Assembly: GCA_024691105.1 (NCBI GenBank)
Contig: JAILNY010000035.1
Coordinates: 1 to 16,933 of the forward strand
Direction of reading: 5' to 3'
From: Treponema sp.
Lineage (GTDB): Bacteria > Spirochaetota > Spirochaetia > Treponematales > Treponemataceae
Length of the DNA: 16,933 nt
Shown here: piece by piece, positions 1 through 7,201 of the stretch
Layout of the letters: every line of letters begins with the position of its first letter
Position numbering within the stretch: the stretch's first letter is position 1
Notes under the pieces: model-generated
Databases searched by the model: none
Seen by the model: the letters and a program-made list of their open reading frames with translations, nothing else
What the model was told of the DNA's origin: nothing
Position numbers and translations under genes: made by a program

Positions 1-121
1 TTTCATCTACGATTCCGGAAAAACCGTAAACCGTATCGGTCGGAATTATAACGATTCCGCCCTTTAAGAGAATGGATGCGCAAAGCTCTGCGCTGTTTTT
101 ATCAGATTTGAGGCACTTCAT
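1..121 (-). CDS. tsaC: Threonylcarbamoyl-AMP synthase (Sua5/YrdC/TsaC), N-terminal fragment
   Basis: Only the first 40 codons are inside the window; the gene runs off the left edge. Translating from the ATG at 121 gives a start MKCLKSDKNSAELCASILLK, followed at residues 21-36 by GGIVIIPTDTVYGFSG. This is the hallmark of the YrdC/Sua5 family, in which the PTDTVYG segment lies in the nucleotide and substrate pocket. The enzyme makes threonylcarbamoyl-AMP from threonine, bicarbonate and ATP, the first step of t6A37 modification of ANN-decoding tRNAs, in the cytoplasm. The start overlaps the 3' end of the preceding FtsB-like gene by 20 nt, which suggests co-transcription and possibly translational coupling. 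An AGGA about 10 nt upstream of the ATG can serve as ribosome binding site. The family is clear; YrdC-only versus longer Sua5 form cannot be told from this fragment. Confidence 0.85.
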   Translation of the reverse strand, partial: MKCLKSDKNSAELCASILLKGGIVIIPTDTVYGFSGIVDE

Positions 122-599
122 ATACCGGGATTCCTGCGACAACCTCGAAATTTTTCTTTTTAATGGAAATATTTCCGTAAGAAATATCATATAAAAGAGT
201 CATAATAAAAACAAGTATGCCGACTGCAAGACCGCTGGCCTTACAAACCCATTCCGGTATATAAACTACAGGCTTTCTTTTAAGAACAGTTCCCGTTTCG
301 TATTTTAAGTCTTTTGCAGGTCCAAGTCCCTTGATTTTTACAAGTTTTTCTCCGTCTGCAACATAATCAAGCTTGCGTGCATAGGCTGCAATAACGTCTT
401 TATCATTCTGAATGGCAGTTTTTTCAAGTTTGAGTTCTGAATTTATATTCTGAATATTCTGTGTATTTGCACTGATAATACGTTTTTGCTCTGTAAGTTG
501 GTTTGCCGCCCAAATTCCGTTTCTTCCGCATATTCCGCAGATTAAAACATAGACCGCTACACCGGCTAAAACAGATAATAAATACTTCAAGCTTTTCAT
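102..599 (-). CDS. FtsB/DivIC-like septum formation initiator family membrane protein
   Basis: This 165-aa protein begins with a membrane segment (about residues 5-24). A predicted coiled coil follows at about 33-68, rich in Asn, Gln, Glu and Ile. Next comes an FtsB/DivIC-like signature: an Ala-Arg pair followed by LDYV and then a GEKL element (residues 74-86). FtsB/DivIC proteins are bitopic and bridge FtsL and FtsQ in the divisome, so a role in septum formation is inferred. Unusually, a second hydrophobic segment follows at about 120-138 with a basic tail (KKK at 147-149), so the C-terminus would return to the cytoplasm; classical FtsB is about 100 aa with one segment. No good Shine-Dalgarno sequence precedes the ATG at 599. 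The 3' end overlaps the start of the tsaC gene by 20 nt, so the two are probably in one operon. Confidence 0.65.
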   Translation of the reverse strand: MKSLKYLLSVLAGVAVYVLICGICGRNGIWAANQLTEQKRIISANTQNIQNINSELKLEKTAIQNDKDVIAAYARKLDYVADGEKLVKIKGLGPAKDLKYETGTVLKRKPVVYIPEWVCKASGLAVGILVFIMTLLYDISYGNISIKKKNFEVVAGIPVYEVPQI

Positions 600-647
600 G
601 ATAGTTTAATTATCGGAAATTTTTTTATTTTCTTAAATGATAATATG

Positions 648-656
648 TGCTATAAT
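648..656 (+). promoter_or_regulatory. Extended -10 promoter (TGCTATAAT) for the five-gene plus-strand operon
   Basis: The 9-mer TGCTATAAT is a perfect TGn extended -10 element (TATAAT at 651-656), about 110 nt upstream of the ATG at 767. No convincing -35 hexamer lies 16-18 nt upstream, which is tolerated with an extended -10. Transcription would start near 663 and give a leader of about 100 nt. An alternative, closer candidate is TTGAAT (714-719) with TATAGA (736-741) at 16-nt spacing. No start site is proven. Confidence 0.45.
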
Positions 657-709
657 ATATTATCTATATGATAAATAATTGTGTAGAAATTAGACTTTTC
701 TACCGATAA

Positions 710-726
710 TATATTGAATCAATATA
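710..726. repeat. Inverted repeat TATATTG-AAT-CAATATA, operator-like
   Basis: Perfect 7-bp arms separated by 3 nt lie in the divergent intergenic region, overlapping the candidate -35 TTGAAT at 714-719. The symmetry and position fit a dimeric regulator site, but an AT-rich background makes short palindromes common, so function is inferred only. Confidence 0.4.
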
Positions 727-740
727 AACTTACTTATAGA

Positions 741-756
741 CTTTTGGTTCCAAAAG
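741..756 (+). promoter_or_regulatory. Leader hairpin CTTTTGG-TT-CCAAAAG abutting the ribosome binding site
   Basis: Perfect 7-bp inverted arms (6 bp with a 4-nt GTTC loop is the sterically likely hairpin) end one base before the GGGGAAG Shine-Dalgarno sequence at 757-763 of the acidic-protein gene. In RNA the hairpin would sit directly beside the ribosome landing site. It could modulate initiation or mRNA stability, or the DNA could be an operator. Symmetry and position are seen; function is inferred. Confidence 0.45.
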
Positions 757-766
757 GGGAAGATAC

Positions 767-3112
767 ATGAGTAATTCAAACGATACAAATGAACTTGATA
801 ACTACGGCGTTTGGGTAAAGAAACCACCTAAGGACATTCAGCCTGATGCTGATAATCCAGACGGCATGGATGATGCGTTCGCTCTTGATGACGCTCTTCC
901 TGACTTTGATATGCCAGAAGGTCTTGATTCTGAATCTACGGCAGCTGATGAAACTGTCGCAGAAGAAACTGCTGAATCAAATGCAGATATTTCTCTTGAT
1001 GTAACAGAAGAAACTTTAGACGATCCTTTTGCAGGAGTTGATTTTTCTGATATCGAAGAACCATCTGCTCCAGAAGAATCAGATACCCTTACCTCTTCTG
1101 ACTTTGAAATTGAAGACAGCGAACCAACTGTAGAATCCTCAGATTCCCTTACTCTTGATGATCTTTCAATTGATGAACCAACTGAAGAAAATACAACAGA
1201 AGCCTCAGGCGACAGCATTGACTCAATAGATGTCGGCGACTTTATGGCTGATGATTTAAATATTCCTGAAGAAACTACAGAAACTTCTGACGTAAGTGCA
1301 GAAAGTTTTGGAACAGAAGATGTGACAGAATCTGTAACTGAGCCGGCCGCTGCAGAAGCTTCTGCAGAAGAAAGCAGCGACACAACAGAGACAGTTGACT
1401 TTAACCTTGACTCTATGGAAGACGGCGAAATTGATCTTGATAACTTCTTAAGCGATGACTCAAGTTCTGGCGGCGAAGAAACAGTTGACGTTTCAGACTT
1501 TGGTTTAAGCAGCTCGGATTCTGAAAGCGTAAACCTTGACGACTTCCTTGACGGCGGAGACTTTGGCGGAGATCCAAAACCAAAGCAGGAAGAAATTGTA
1601 GAAGAAGAACCACTTGATATAAATCTTTCTTTCGATGAAAGTGCAAACTCTTTTGAAGTAGAAGAAGAAAATGCAGAAAGTTCTTCAGACTCTTCTGACG
1701 AATCAGGAGCCTTCTCCGGCGAAGACGTAGATTCAGAATCTATAGACCTTTCTGAGTTTGGTGTTGAAGAAGGGGAAGACGAAGCTCCAGTAAAAGGACC
1801 AGAAGACGTAATTAACGAACCACCAAAAGAAATTGTTGACTACGATCTTAAAGTAACAGCTGACACAGATGACGATAGTTCTGTTTCAATGAGTGATATC
1901 GTTTCCGGAAATATTGCAGGAAGTGATGACGCTTCTGTCGCTGCTGATACAACAGTTGAAAGCTCAGAAACAGACACAGTAGTATCTGAGACAGCAGGTG
2001 CTGCTTCTGATGACTCAGAGATTTCTCTTAAGGGACAGGAAATTTTACAGCAGATTGTCGGCGAGCTTGCTTCTCTTAAAGATGAAATTAAAAACCTTAA
2101 GACTGACTTTGCAGAGCTTAAGACACATGATTCTTCATCTGACATTACAATTGAACAGAACACAGAAGAAAATACAGGCTTCTTTGCTGACAGCGACGAA
2201 GATGATACAATCGCCCTTTCCGGCGATGAACTTGACAATATCTTAAACAATGCAGAATTCCTTGATGAAACAGCACCTTCTGAGAACGCAGAGGAAACTG
2301 CAGTTGAATCTTCTGATTTGTCTGGTGACACAGAAACTTCAGAAACAGAAAATGCACCGATTGATTCTGTAAGCACAGTTTCTAACGGTCAGTTTGCATC
2401 GATGATTGATGACAACGCATTTGACGACAGTACAATCTTTGACGATTCAGCAGATGACGAAAGTCTTGATGAGACAGAAGAAGACATCAATCCAGAAATC
2501 AGTGAAGATTTGCCGGATGAAATTGAAATTCCTAAAGTAGATGATTTTTCTGAAGGCGATTCATTTGAATCAAGTGAACCTTCTATCGAACCTGAAATGA
2601 CTTCTGACTCAGAAACTATTGAAAATCCAAATCCAATGGATGAGATTTTCCCAGAAGATGAATCAAGCATTGACAGTTCATTGACAACAGAAAATCTTGA
2701 CTACATTGCAGAAGATTCTACAAATCCTGTTTCTGTAGAAGAATCGTCAGACAGCGAAATCAGTCTTGATGATGATTTGGGAGACCTTGACTTACCTGCT
2801 CCAACAGTTGACGAAATCAGTGATTCACTTGATGAAACTGCAGATGAAACTGTTGCAGAGCCTTCTTTTGATGCAGAACCACAGATAGAAGAATCAGAAG
2901 AACCTGTTATTGAAGAAACAGCTGTAACAGTTGATTCTGAATCTGACAAAGACGGAGAGATACCAACAGATCTTAAACAGGAAATTAAATCAGTTCTTTC
3001 TTATATGGATCAGCTGCTTGAAAATCTTCCTGAAGATAAAATCTCTGAATTTGCTCAATCTGAACACTTTGTAACATATAAGAAATTGTTCCAGGAGCTG
3101 GGACTTTCATAA
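767..3112 (+). CDS. Large acidic, low-complexity hypothetical protein with conserved-looking ends (operon gene 1)
   Basis: This 781-aa protein is dominated by Asp, Glu, Ser and Thr. It has no Arg or Cys at all, about 20 Lys and a single Trp (W16); residues 23-270 contain no Lys, Arg or His. No signal peptide or membrane segment is visible, so it is probably cytoplasmic and largely disordered. Possible ordered parts are an N-terminal patch with YGVWVKKPPKD (13-23), a short coiled coil (about 419-453), a segment SGDELDNILNNAEFLDE (485-501), and a helical C-terminal module (about 733-780) containing LSYMDQLLENLPEDKISEF. Short motifs of the type hydrophobic-Asp-hydrophobic-x-Asp/Glu-Phe recur about ten times. 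GGGGAAG precedes the ATG. The stop overlaps the next start by one base (TAATG). I infer a multivalent scaffold or adaptor; no function is recognised. Confidence 0.85.
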   Translation: MSNSNDTNELDNYGVWVKKPPKDIQPDADNPDGMDDAFALDDALPDFDMPEGLDSESTAADETVAEETAESNADISLDVTEETLDDPFAGVDFSDIEEPSAPEESDTLTSSDFEIEDSEPTVESSDSLTLDDLSIDEPTEENTTEASGDSIDSIDVGDFMADDLNIPEETTETSDVSAESFGTEDVTESVTEPAAAEASAEESSDTTETVDFNLDSMEDGEIDLDNFLSDDSSSGGEETVDVSDFGLSSSDSESVNLDDFLDGGDFGGDPKPKQEEIVEEEPLDINLSFDESANSFEVEEENAESSSDSSDESGAFSGEDVDSESIDLSEFGVEEGEDEAPVKGPEDVINEPPKEIVDYDLKVTADTDDDSSVSMSDIVSGNIAGSDDASVAADTTVESSETDTVVSETAGAASDDSEISLKGQEILQQIVGELASLKDEIKNLKTDFAELKTHDSSSDITIEQNTEENTGFFADSDEDDTIALSGDELDNILNNAEFLDETAPSENAEETAVESSDLSGDTETSETENAPIDSVSTVSNGQFASMIDDNAFDDSTIFDDSADDESLDETEEDINPEISEDLPDEIEIPKVDDFSEGDSFESSEPSIEPEMTSDSETIENPNPMDEIFPEDESSIDSSLTTENLDYIAEDSTNPVSVEESSDSEISLDDDLGDLDLPAPTVDEISDSLDETADETVAEPSFDAEPQIEESEEPVIEETAVTVDSESDKDGEIPTDLKQEIKSVLSYMDQLLENLPEDKISEFAQSEHFVTYKKLFQELGLS

Positions 3113-3999
3113 TGGGATTACTTTCTCACATAAGCAATTCCGGTTCTAAATCTTTACCAAAGAAAAAAGAAACCGGATTGCTTGCAAAAGCATTGCAATC
3201 ATCAGGTAAAAATATAGACTCATTTCAGGAATGGTCAAGATCTAAAGGTTTTGACCATTGTGGTTTATTTACGTCTGTTCATGGAATGATGGTAATTACT
3301 CATGCCTATGGAATTGACAGTCAGACAATTGCAAGTTCTGTTTCTTCAAAGGATTTCTGGCTTGGAACACTCAGGATTAAGGGCAATGCTGTTAATTACA
3401 CAAAAGCAGATCAGGAATTTTATAACTTTTTACAATTCTTCTCTTTTGATATAAGAAACTCTGTTACTCATATCAGTTTTATTAAAACCGGAAATGACGA
3501 AGATTTTGAATTGCTTTTGATTTACAATCTTGATTCTGATAACGCAATTAATGCAGAGATTTCTGATACAGAAACTCTTGTAAAAAATAATTTGTATAAA
3601 GAACGCGATTTTTCAAAGCTTGCAAATTCGATTTCGGATTATGCAAAAACCTTTAACTATCATTTGATGACACTTAATTTAAAAGATGTAATTATGTCAT
3701 CAATAAAATCAATTCAGCTGCCGGAAGCAAACCTGAAAAAAGCGGTCGCAGACTGTGTTTACGAACAGGCATTTGATTTACTTAACAGAGCTTTTCCTGC
3801 ACCAAATGGAATTTCTTATAAAGACAAATTCGATATTAAAATCTGTTTTGTAGAAACAGAGAATGTTGATGAAAATCTGATTTTTTCACATATCTGCCTT
3901 TTGCTTAGAGAACTTTTGTGCAAGACAGCAGTTCAGCCTGCTATTGTTGACTCAAAATGCTCACAGGATGTTCAGTTTATAGTTTCATATTTAAGCTGA
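3112..3999 (+). CDS. Hypothetical protein, 295 aa, possibly GAF-like fold (operon gene 2)
   Basis: No family is recognised with confidence. The protein has a basic N-terminal tail (KSLPKKKETG, residues 14-23). An alpha/beta region follows (about 35-175) with a hydrophobic strand pattern (CGLFTSVHGMMVITHAYGI, 50-68) that could suit a GAF/PAS-type or small sensory fold. A second alpha/beta region (about 180-295) ends in a strand-rich tail. No membrane segment, signal peptide or catalytic motif stands out, so it should be cytoplasmic. The ATG overlaps the stop of the acidic-protein gene by one base (TAATG), with AGGAG 14 nt upstream, which implies translational coupling. Being encoded between an acidic putative scaffold and two MptE-like proteins, it may be a partner of either. 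The fold suggestion is weak. Confidence 0.8.
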   Translation: MGLLSHISNSGSKSLPKKKETGLLAKALQSSGKNIDSFQEWSRSKGFDHCGLFTSVHGMMVITHAYGIDSQTIASSVSSKDFWLGTLRIKGNAVNYTKADQEFYNFLQFFSFDIRNSVTHISFIKTGNDEDFELLLIYNLDSDNAINAEISDTETLVKNNLYKERDFSKLANSISDYAKTFNYHLMTLNLKDVIMSSIKSIQLPEANLKKAVADCVYEQAFDLLNRAFPAPNGISYKDKFDIKICFVETENVDENLIFSHICLLLRELLCKTAVQPAIVDSKCSQDVQFIVSYLS

Positions 4000-4015
4000 A
4001 CCAGAAAGGAAAATC

Positions 4016-5527
4016 ATGTCAATTGAATATCTTAAAGCAAGAAATGAAAGTCTGACATGCACATACAACGGACTATACCTTCATTCAAGTTATAATCCGG
4101 AAAATGAAAGCCAACGTTTTGTTCAGTCGCTTAAGATTGATTATACACCAGAATCGATAGTTGTAATTGAACCTGCCCTTGCCTATTGCGCAAAGGATTT
4201 GCGCGCGCGATTCCCGGAAGTAAAGCTTTATGCTATAAGATTTGCTAAGGAATTTAACGCGGCTTCGGCATCATACGCGGCTTCGGCATCATGCGCGACT
4301 TTTGAAAAAGAATTTTTGTTTGATTCTCCTAATGCACTTTCTTTAGAATTATTTAATACGCTTGGCGAAGAAGGTTTATTAAATTCTTTTTTTGTAAGCT
4401 GGCCACCATCAGCAAAAGCCTTTGCACAAAAAGATGCTGAATGCTGGAATGTAATTTCGTCAGTCGTTAAAAATGCACAAAGCATACTTGCAACAAGACA
4501 ATATTTTGCAAAGCGCTGGATAAAAAATCAATTTAATTTTTTTAATTCAATTTATAAAACTGCGCTCTTAAATAAAATTGACATGCCGGTTTTAATATGC
4601 GCCTCAGGTCCAAGCTTAAAAACAAGCATTCCATTTATAAAAAAAATGCAGGAACAGTTTTTTATAATTGCATGCTCAAGTTCATTAAAGCCGCTTCTTT
4701 ACAACAAGATAAAACCGGATTTATGTATTTCAACAGACGGCGGCTATTGGGCAAAAAAACATCTTGAGTGTCTTATGCAAAACACAGATATTCCGCTTTG
4801 CATTCCGTCAGAAAGCTGTGTTTCAAAAAAGATTTTGCGAAAGAACACTATAATACCTTTGGCATACGGAGACAACGCCGACAATCTGATCTTTGAAAAA
4901 TTTTCTATTCCATACTTATATGCAAAACGTAACGGTACAATCAGCGGAACCGCTGTTGAACTTGCACAGTCGATTACGGATAAAAACATTTTTTTCTGCG
5001 GTCTTGATATGGAATCAACAAAAGGATTTGTTCACACTCAGCCAAACGAGCTTGAAAATATAAACTCGCTTATCGATACAAAATTGACTCCCCGCGAAAA
5101 ACGGATTTTTATACAGGGACGAGACTCAAGTCAGCTTGAAATATACAGAAACTGGTTTATTGAAAACTCTGAACGTCTTTCAAAAAGACTCTACAGACTT
5201 TCGGATGGATGGAATTATTGCAATAAACTTGGTTTTATAAAAGATATTAACTGGTCAGAAATTACAAACTACATTGAATGCAAAAATTTTAGCGCAGAAG
5301 AAAAGAAAAAATATTTTACAAATGCTTCTATAACTGAATGCGGTAAAAGCGAAGTAAAAAAAATATTTTTAGATCTTTTGAATAATGCTGAATGGCAAAA
5401 AAATTATTTTCCTGCAGATTTTATTGCGGTAAAAAGAAAATTTGGGCCAGACAAAATTTGCGCCGAGAAAAATCTTAATTCCAAAATTGAAGATATAAAA
5501 AAATATATTGCAAGTCAGGAAACTTAG
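4016..5527 (+). CDS. MptE-like (DUF115/Maf-like) protein, first of a tandem pair (operon gene 3)
   Basis: The 503-aa protein carries the central fold of 6-hydroxymethylpterin diphosphokinase MptE-like/DUF115 proteins, shared with motility accessory factor (Maf) proteins. Visible elements are PVLICASGPSL (191-201, phosphate/nucleotide-type loop), CISTDGG (237-243, acidic motif), RNGTISGTAVELA (305-317) and FFCGLDME (326-333). The N-terminal part (about 1-130) has a Rossmann-like strand pattern (SIVVIEPALAY, 47-57) but lacks the Gly-rich loop seen in its neighbour. Maf proteins in Campylobacter, Helicobacter, Aeromonas and Clostridium are needed for flagellin glycosylation, probably as nonulosonic-acid transferases; the same role here is inference. 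AAAGGA precedes the ATG, and the stop directly abuts the next ATG (TAGATG). An 18-nt tandem duplication inserts AASASY/AASASC at 82-93. Confidence 0.8.
   Translation: MSIEYLKARNESLTCTYNGLYLHSSYNPENESQRFVQSLKIDYTPESIVVIEPALAYCAKDLRARFPEVKLYAIRFAKEFNAASASYAASASCATFEKEFLFDSPNALSLELFNTLGEEGLLNSFFVSWPPSAKAFAQKDAECWNVISSVVKNAQSILATRQYFAKRWIKNQFNFFNSIYKTALLNKIDMPVLICASGPSLKTSIPFIKKMQEQFFIIACSSSLKPLLYNKIKPDLCISTDGGYWAKKHLECLMQNTDIPLCIPSESCVSKKILRKNTIIPLAYGDNADNLIFEKFSIPYLYAKRNGTISGTAVELAQSITDKNIFFCGLDMESTKGFVHTQPNELENINSLIDTKLTPREKRIFIQGRDSSQLEIYRNWFIENSERLSKRLYRLSDGWNYCNKLGFIKDINWSEITNYIECKNFSAEEKKKYFTNASITECGKSEVKKIFLDLLNNAEWQKNYFPADFIAVKRKFGPDKICAEKNLNSKIEDIKKYIASQET
4259..4294 (+). repeat. 18-nt in-frame tandem duplication, GC-rich, within the first MptE-like gene
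   Basis: Two adjacent 18-nt units beginning GCGGCTTCGGCATCAT encode AASASY and AASASC; they differ only near the end (TAC versus TGC). The islet is markedly GC-richer than the surrounding AT-rich coding sequence and the reading frame is kept. It looks like slippage-type expansion in a surface loop. Confidence 0.85.
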
Positions 5528-7195
5528 ATGATATATAATCAGATAATAAAATCCAAAGACAATTTTGACATTCCTCTTTTTTCTGACGGACGCGCGATGC
5601 ATTCAAAATATGCACCGATAAAAGAAGCCGAAAGCTTTGGTTCTGATATTAATAAAGAAAATCGTTTTACGATAATCCTTGGACTTGGCGGCGGTTATCA
5701 CATAGAGTCCTTTGCAAAAAAAAATCCTGAACAGTTTATACTTGTAATTGAACACACTAACGAAGATATTGAATATTTAAGTTCCATTGAATGCGTTCAA
5801 AAACTAAAGTCACAAAAAAATGTAGCAGTCATTTGTAAAACACAAATTAAAGAAGCAATCTTAAAAAAATATATTCCCTCATTTTACGGTGGAATAAATA
5901 TATTATCCAACAGAGCCTGGTATAATTTTGATGAAGCTTCTGCAAAAAAAATAATTGAAGAAATTCAAAACGCAATAAATTTATGTTCAAAGGATTTTTC
6001 TGTTCAAAGTCATTTTGGATTTATCTGGCAAAAAAACATCTTAAAAAATCTCAAAACGGTTTATAAAGAAAATACTTTATCAGCGCCAGACAATGGTGCG
6101 CCTTCTCCTTTACAAATACCGCACCTCGCGCCCGCCTTGCAAACCCCGCCAGCCTTGCAAACCGCGCTCAGACAAAAAAAGATTGCCGCAATAATTGCCG
6201 CAGGACCTTCACTTGATTTTACAATTAAAAACATAATTAGTTCGCGCGAAAATTATTTTATAATTGCAACAGACACAGCTTTTTCTGTAATAGAAAAATA
6301 TAAACTTAACTGCGATGCAGTGGTCTCAATTGACGGGCAGAACATCAGCAGTAATCATTTTACCGGCCATGATTGTAAAAATACAATTTTTGTCTTTGAC
6401 ATGCAGGCAAACAGCAACGCAGTCTCTTTTGTAAAAAAAATCGGAGCCCCTGTTATCCTTACAAAATCAGGACATCCACTTTGTGAATATGCCCAAAAAT
6501 ATGGAACTGATTCCACGGGCGTATTTTCAAGGCTTGATTCAGGGGCCGGAACTGTAACGATTGCCGCAATAGATTTTGCTCATTACGCAGGCTTTGAAAA
6601 GATCCAAGTCTTTGGAGCAGACTTTGCCTACATCTTTGAAAAGCCGTATGCTAAAGGAACGTATTTTGACATGCTTTACCGTAAAAACGAATCAAAACTT
6701 GTTCCTGCAGAAAATCTTTTTACAAACCTTCTTTACAGAACAGAAATACAAAAAGAAATTTTGTCACTTAGCGGCACGACAACTAACAAAATCACAACTG
6801 AAATTTTAAATTCCTATAAGACAACCTTTTTAGAATGGATAAGAGCCAACGGCTACCAGTATGAATATAAAGATTTTATTTATTACATAAATCTTTCAGA
6901 AAACGTCTCAAAAATTAAGTCACGCTTGGACAGTAACTTTGACACGTCTTGTATTCCTGATATTCCTTGTACGCCCTATATGCCCGAGTTTAACTACGAA
7001 AAGTTCTCTCAAAAAATTAAAGATGACATAAAGACTGCCCTGGCTCGAAAAAAGAACATTTCTTCTATAGCAGACCTTTCAGATCTAGAAATAGCCCTGC
7101 TTCCTGCGGTTTCTTATTACAGAAATCAAATAAAAAATATTTGCTTTGACGAAGCTTTGAAACTTGCATTGAGCAAAATTCTAGAGTATACTTAA
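5528..7195 (+). CDS. MptE-like (DUF115/Maf-like) protein, second of a tandem pair (operon gene 4)
   Basis: This 555-aa protein is closer to canonical Maf architecture. An N-terminal Rossmann-like domain has LGLGGGYH (51-58) and an acidic strand end LVIEH (72-76). A low-complexity Pro/Ala/Gln linker (about 183-216) follows. The central DUF115 domain then shows IIAAGPSLD (222-230), VVSIDGQ (265-271), SGAGTVTIAAIDFA (338-351) and FGADFAY (362-368), and a helical C-terminal region closes the protein. Maf family members transfer nonulosonic acids to flagellin Ser/Thr; treponemal flagella are known to be glycosylated, but no enzyme assignment is proven by this sequence. The ATG immediately follows the stop of gene 3 with no gap; CAGGAAA supplies the ribosome binding site. 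It is clearly a divergent paralogue of gene 3 in the central domain, and the two could act as a pair or on different acceptors. Confidence 0.85.
   Translation: MIYNQIIKSKDNFDIPLFSDGRAMHSKYAPIKEAESFGSDINKENRFTIILGLGGGYHIESFAKKNPEQFILVIEHTNEDIEYLSSIECVQKLKSQKNVAVICKTQIKEAILKKYIPSFYGGINILSNRAWYNFDEASAKKIIEEIQNAINLCSKDFSVQSHFGFIWQKNILKNLKTVYKENTLSAPDNGAPSPLQIPHLAPALQTPPALQTALRQKKIAAIIAAGPSLDFTIKNIISSRENYFIIATDTAFSVIEKYKLNCDAVVSIDGQNISSNHFTGHDCKNTIFVFDMQANSNAVSFVKKIGAPVILTKSGHPLCEYAQKYGTDSTGVFSRLDSGAGTVTIAAIDFAHYAGFEKIQVFGADFAYIFEKPYAKGTYFDMLYRKNESKLVPAENLFTNLLYRTEIQKEILSLSGTTTNKITTEILNSYKTTFLEWIRANGYQYEYKDFIYYINLSENVSKIKSRLDSNFDTSCIPDIPCTPYMPEFNYEKFSQKIKDDIKTALARKKNISSIADLSDLEIALLPAVSYYRNQIKNICFDEALKLALSKILEYT
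6131..6166 (+). repeat. 18-nt in-frame tandem duplication in the linker of the second MptE-like gene
   Basis: Two adjacent 18-nt units share GCCTTGCAAACC and encode PALQTP and PALQTA. The islet is GC-rich in an AT-rich gene and lies in the low-complexity linker between the N-terminal and DUF115 domains (residues 202-213). The unit length equals that of the duplication in the upstream paralogue although the sequences differ. Confidence 0.85.
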
Positions 7196-7201
7196 TATAT
7201 T

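Noticed and set aside
660..674. Short inverted repeat TTATC-N5-GATAA near the putative transcription start
   Set aside because: Five-base arms in very AT-rich sequence are expected by chance.
838..1383. Long open frame on the minus strand inside the acidic-protein gene (also 1840-2376, 2389-2670, 2701-2949)
   Set aside because: Antisense shadow: Glu, Asp and Ser codons (GAA, GAT, TCT) read backwards give TTC, ATC and AGA, so stops are rare. No ribosome binding site or independent protein features.
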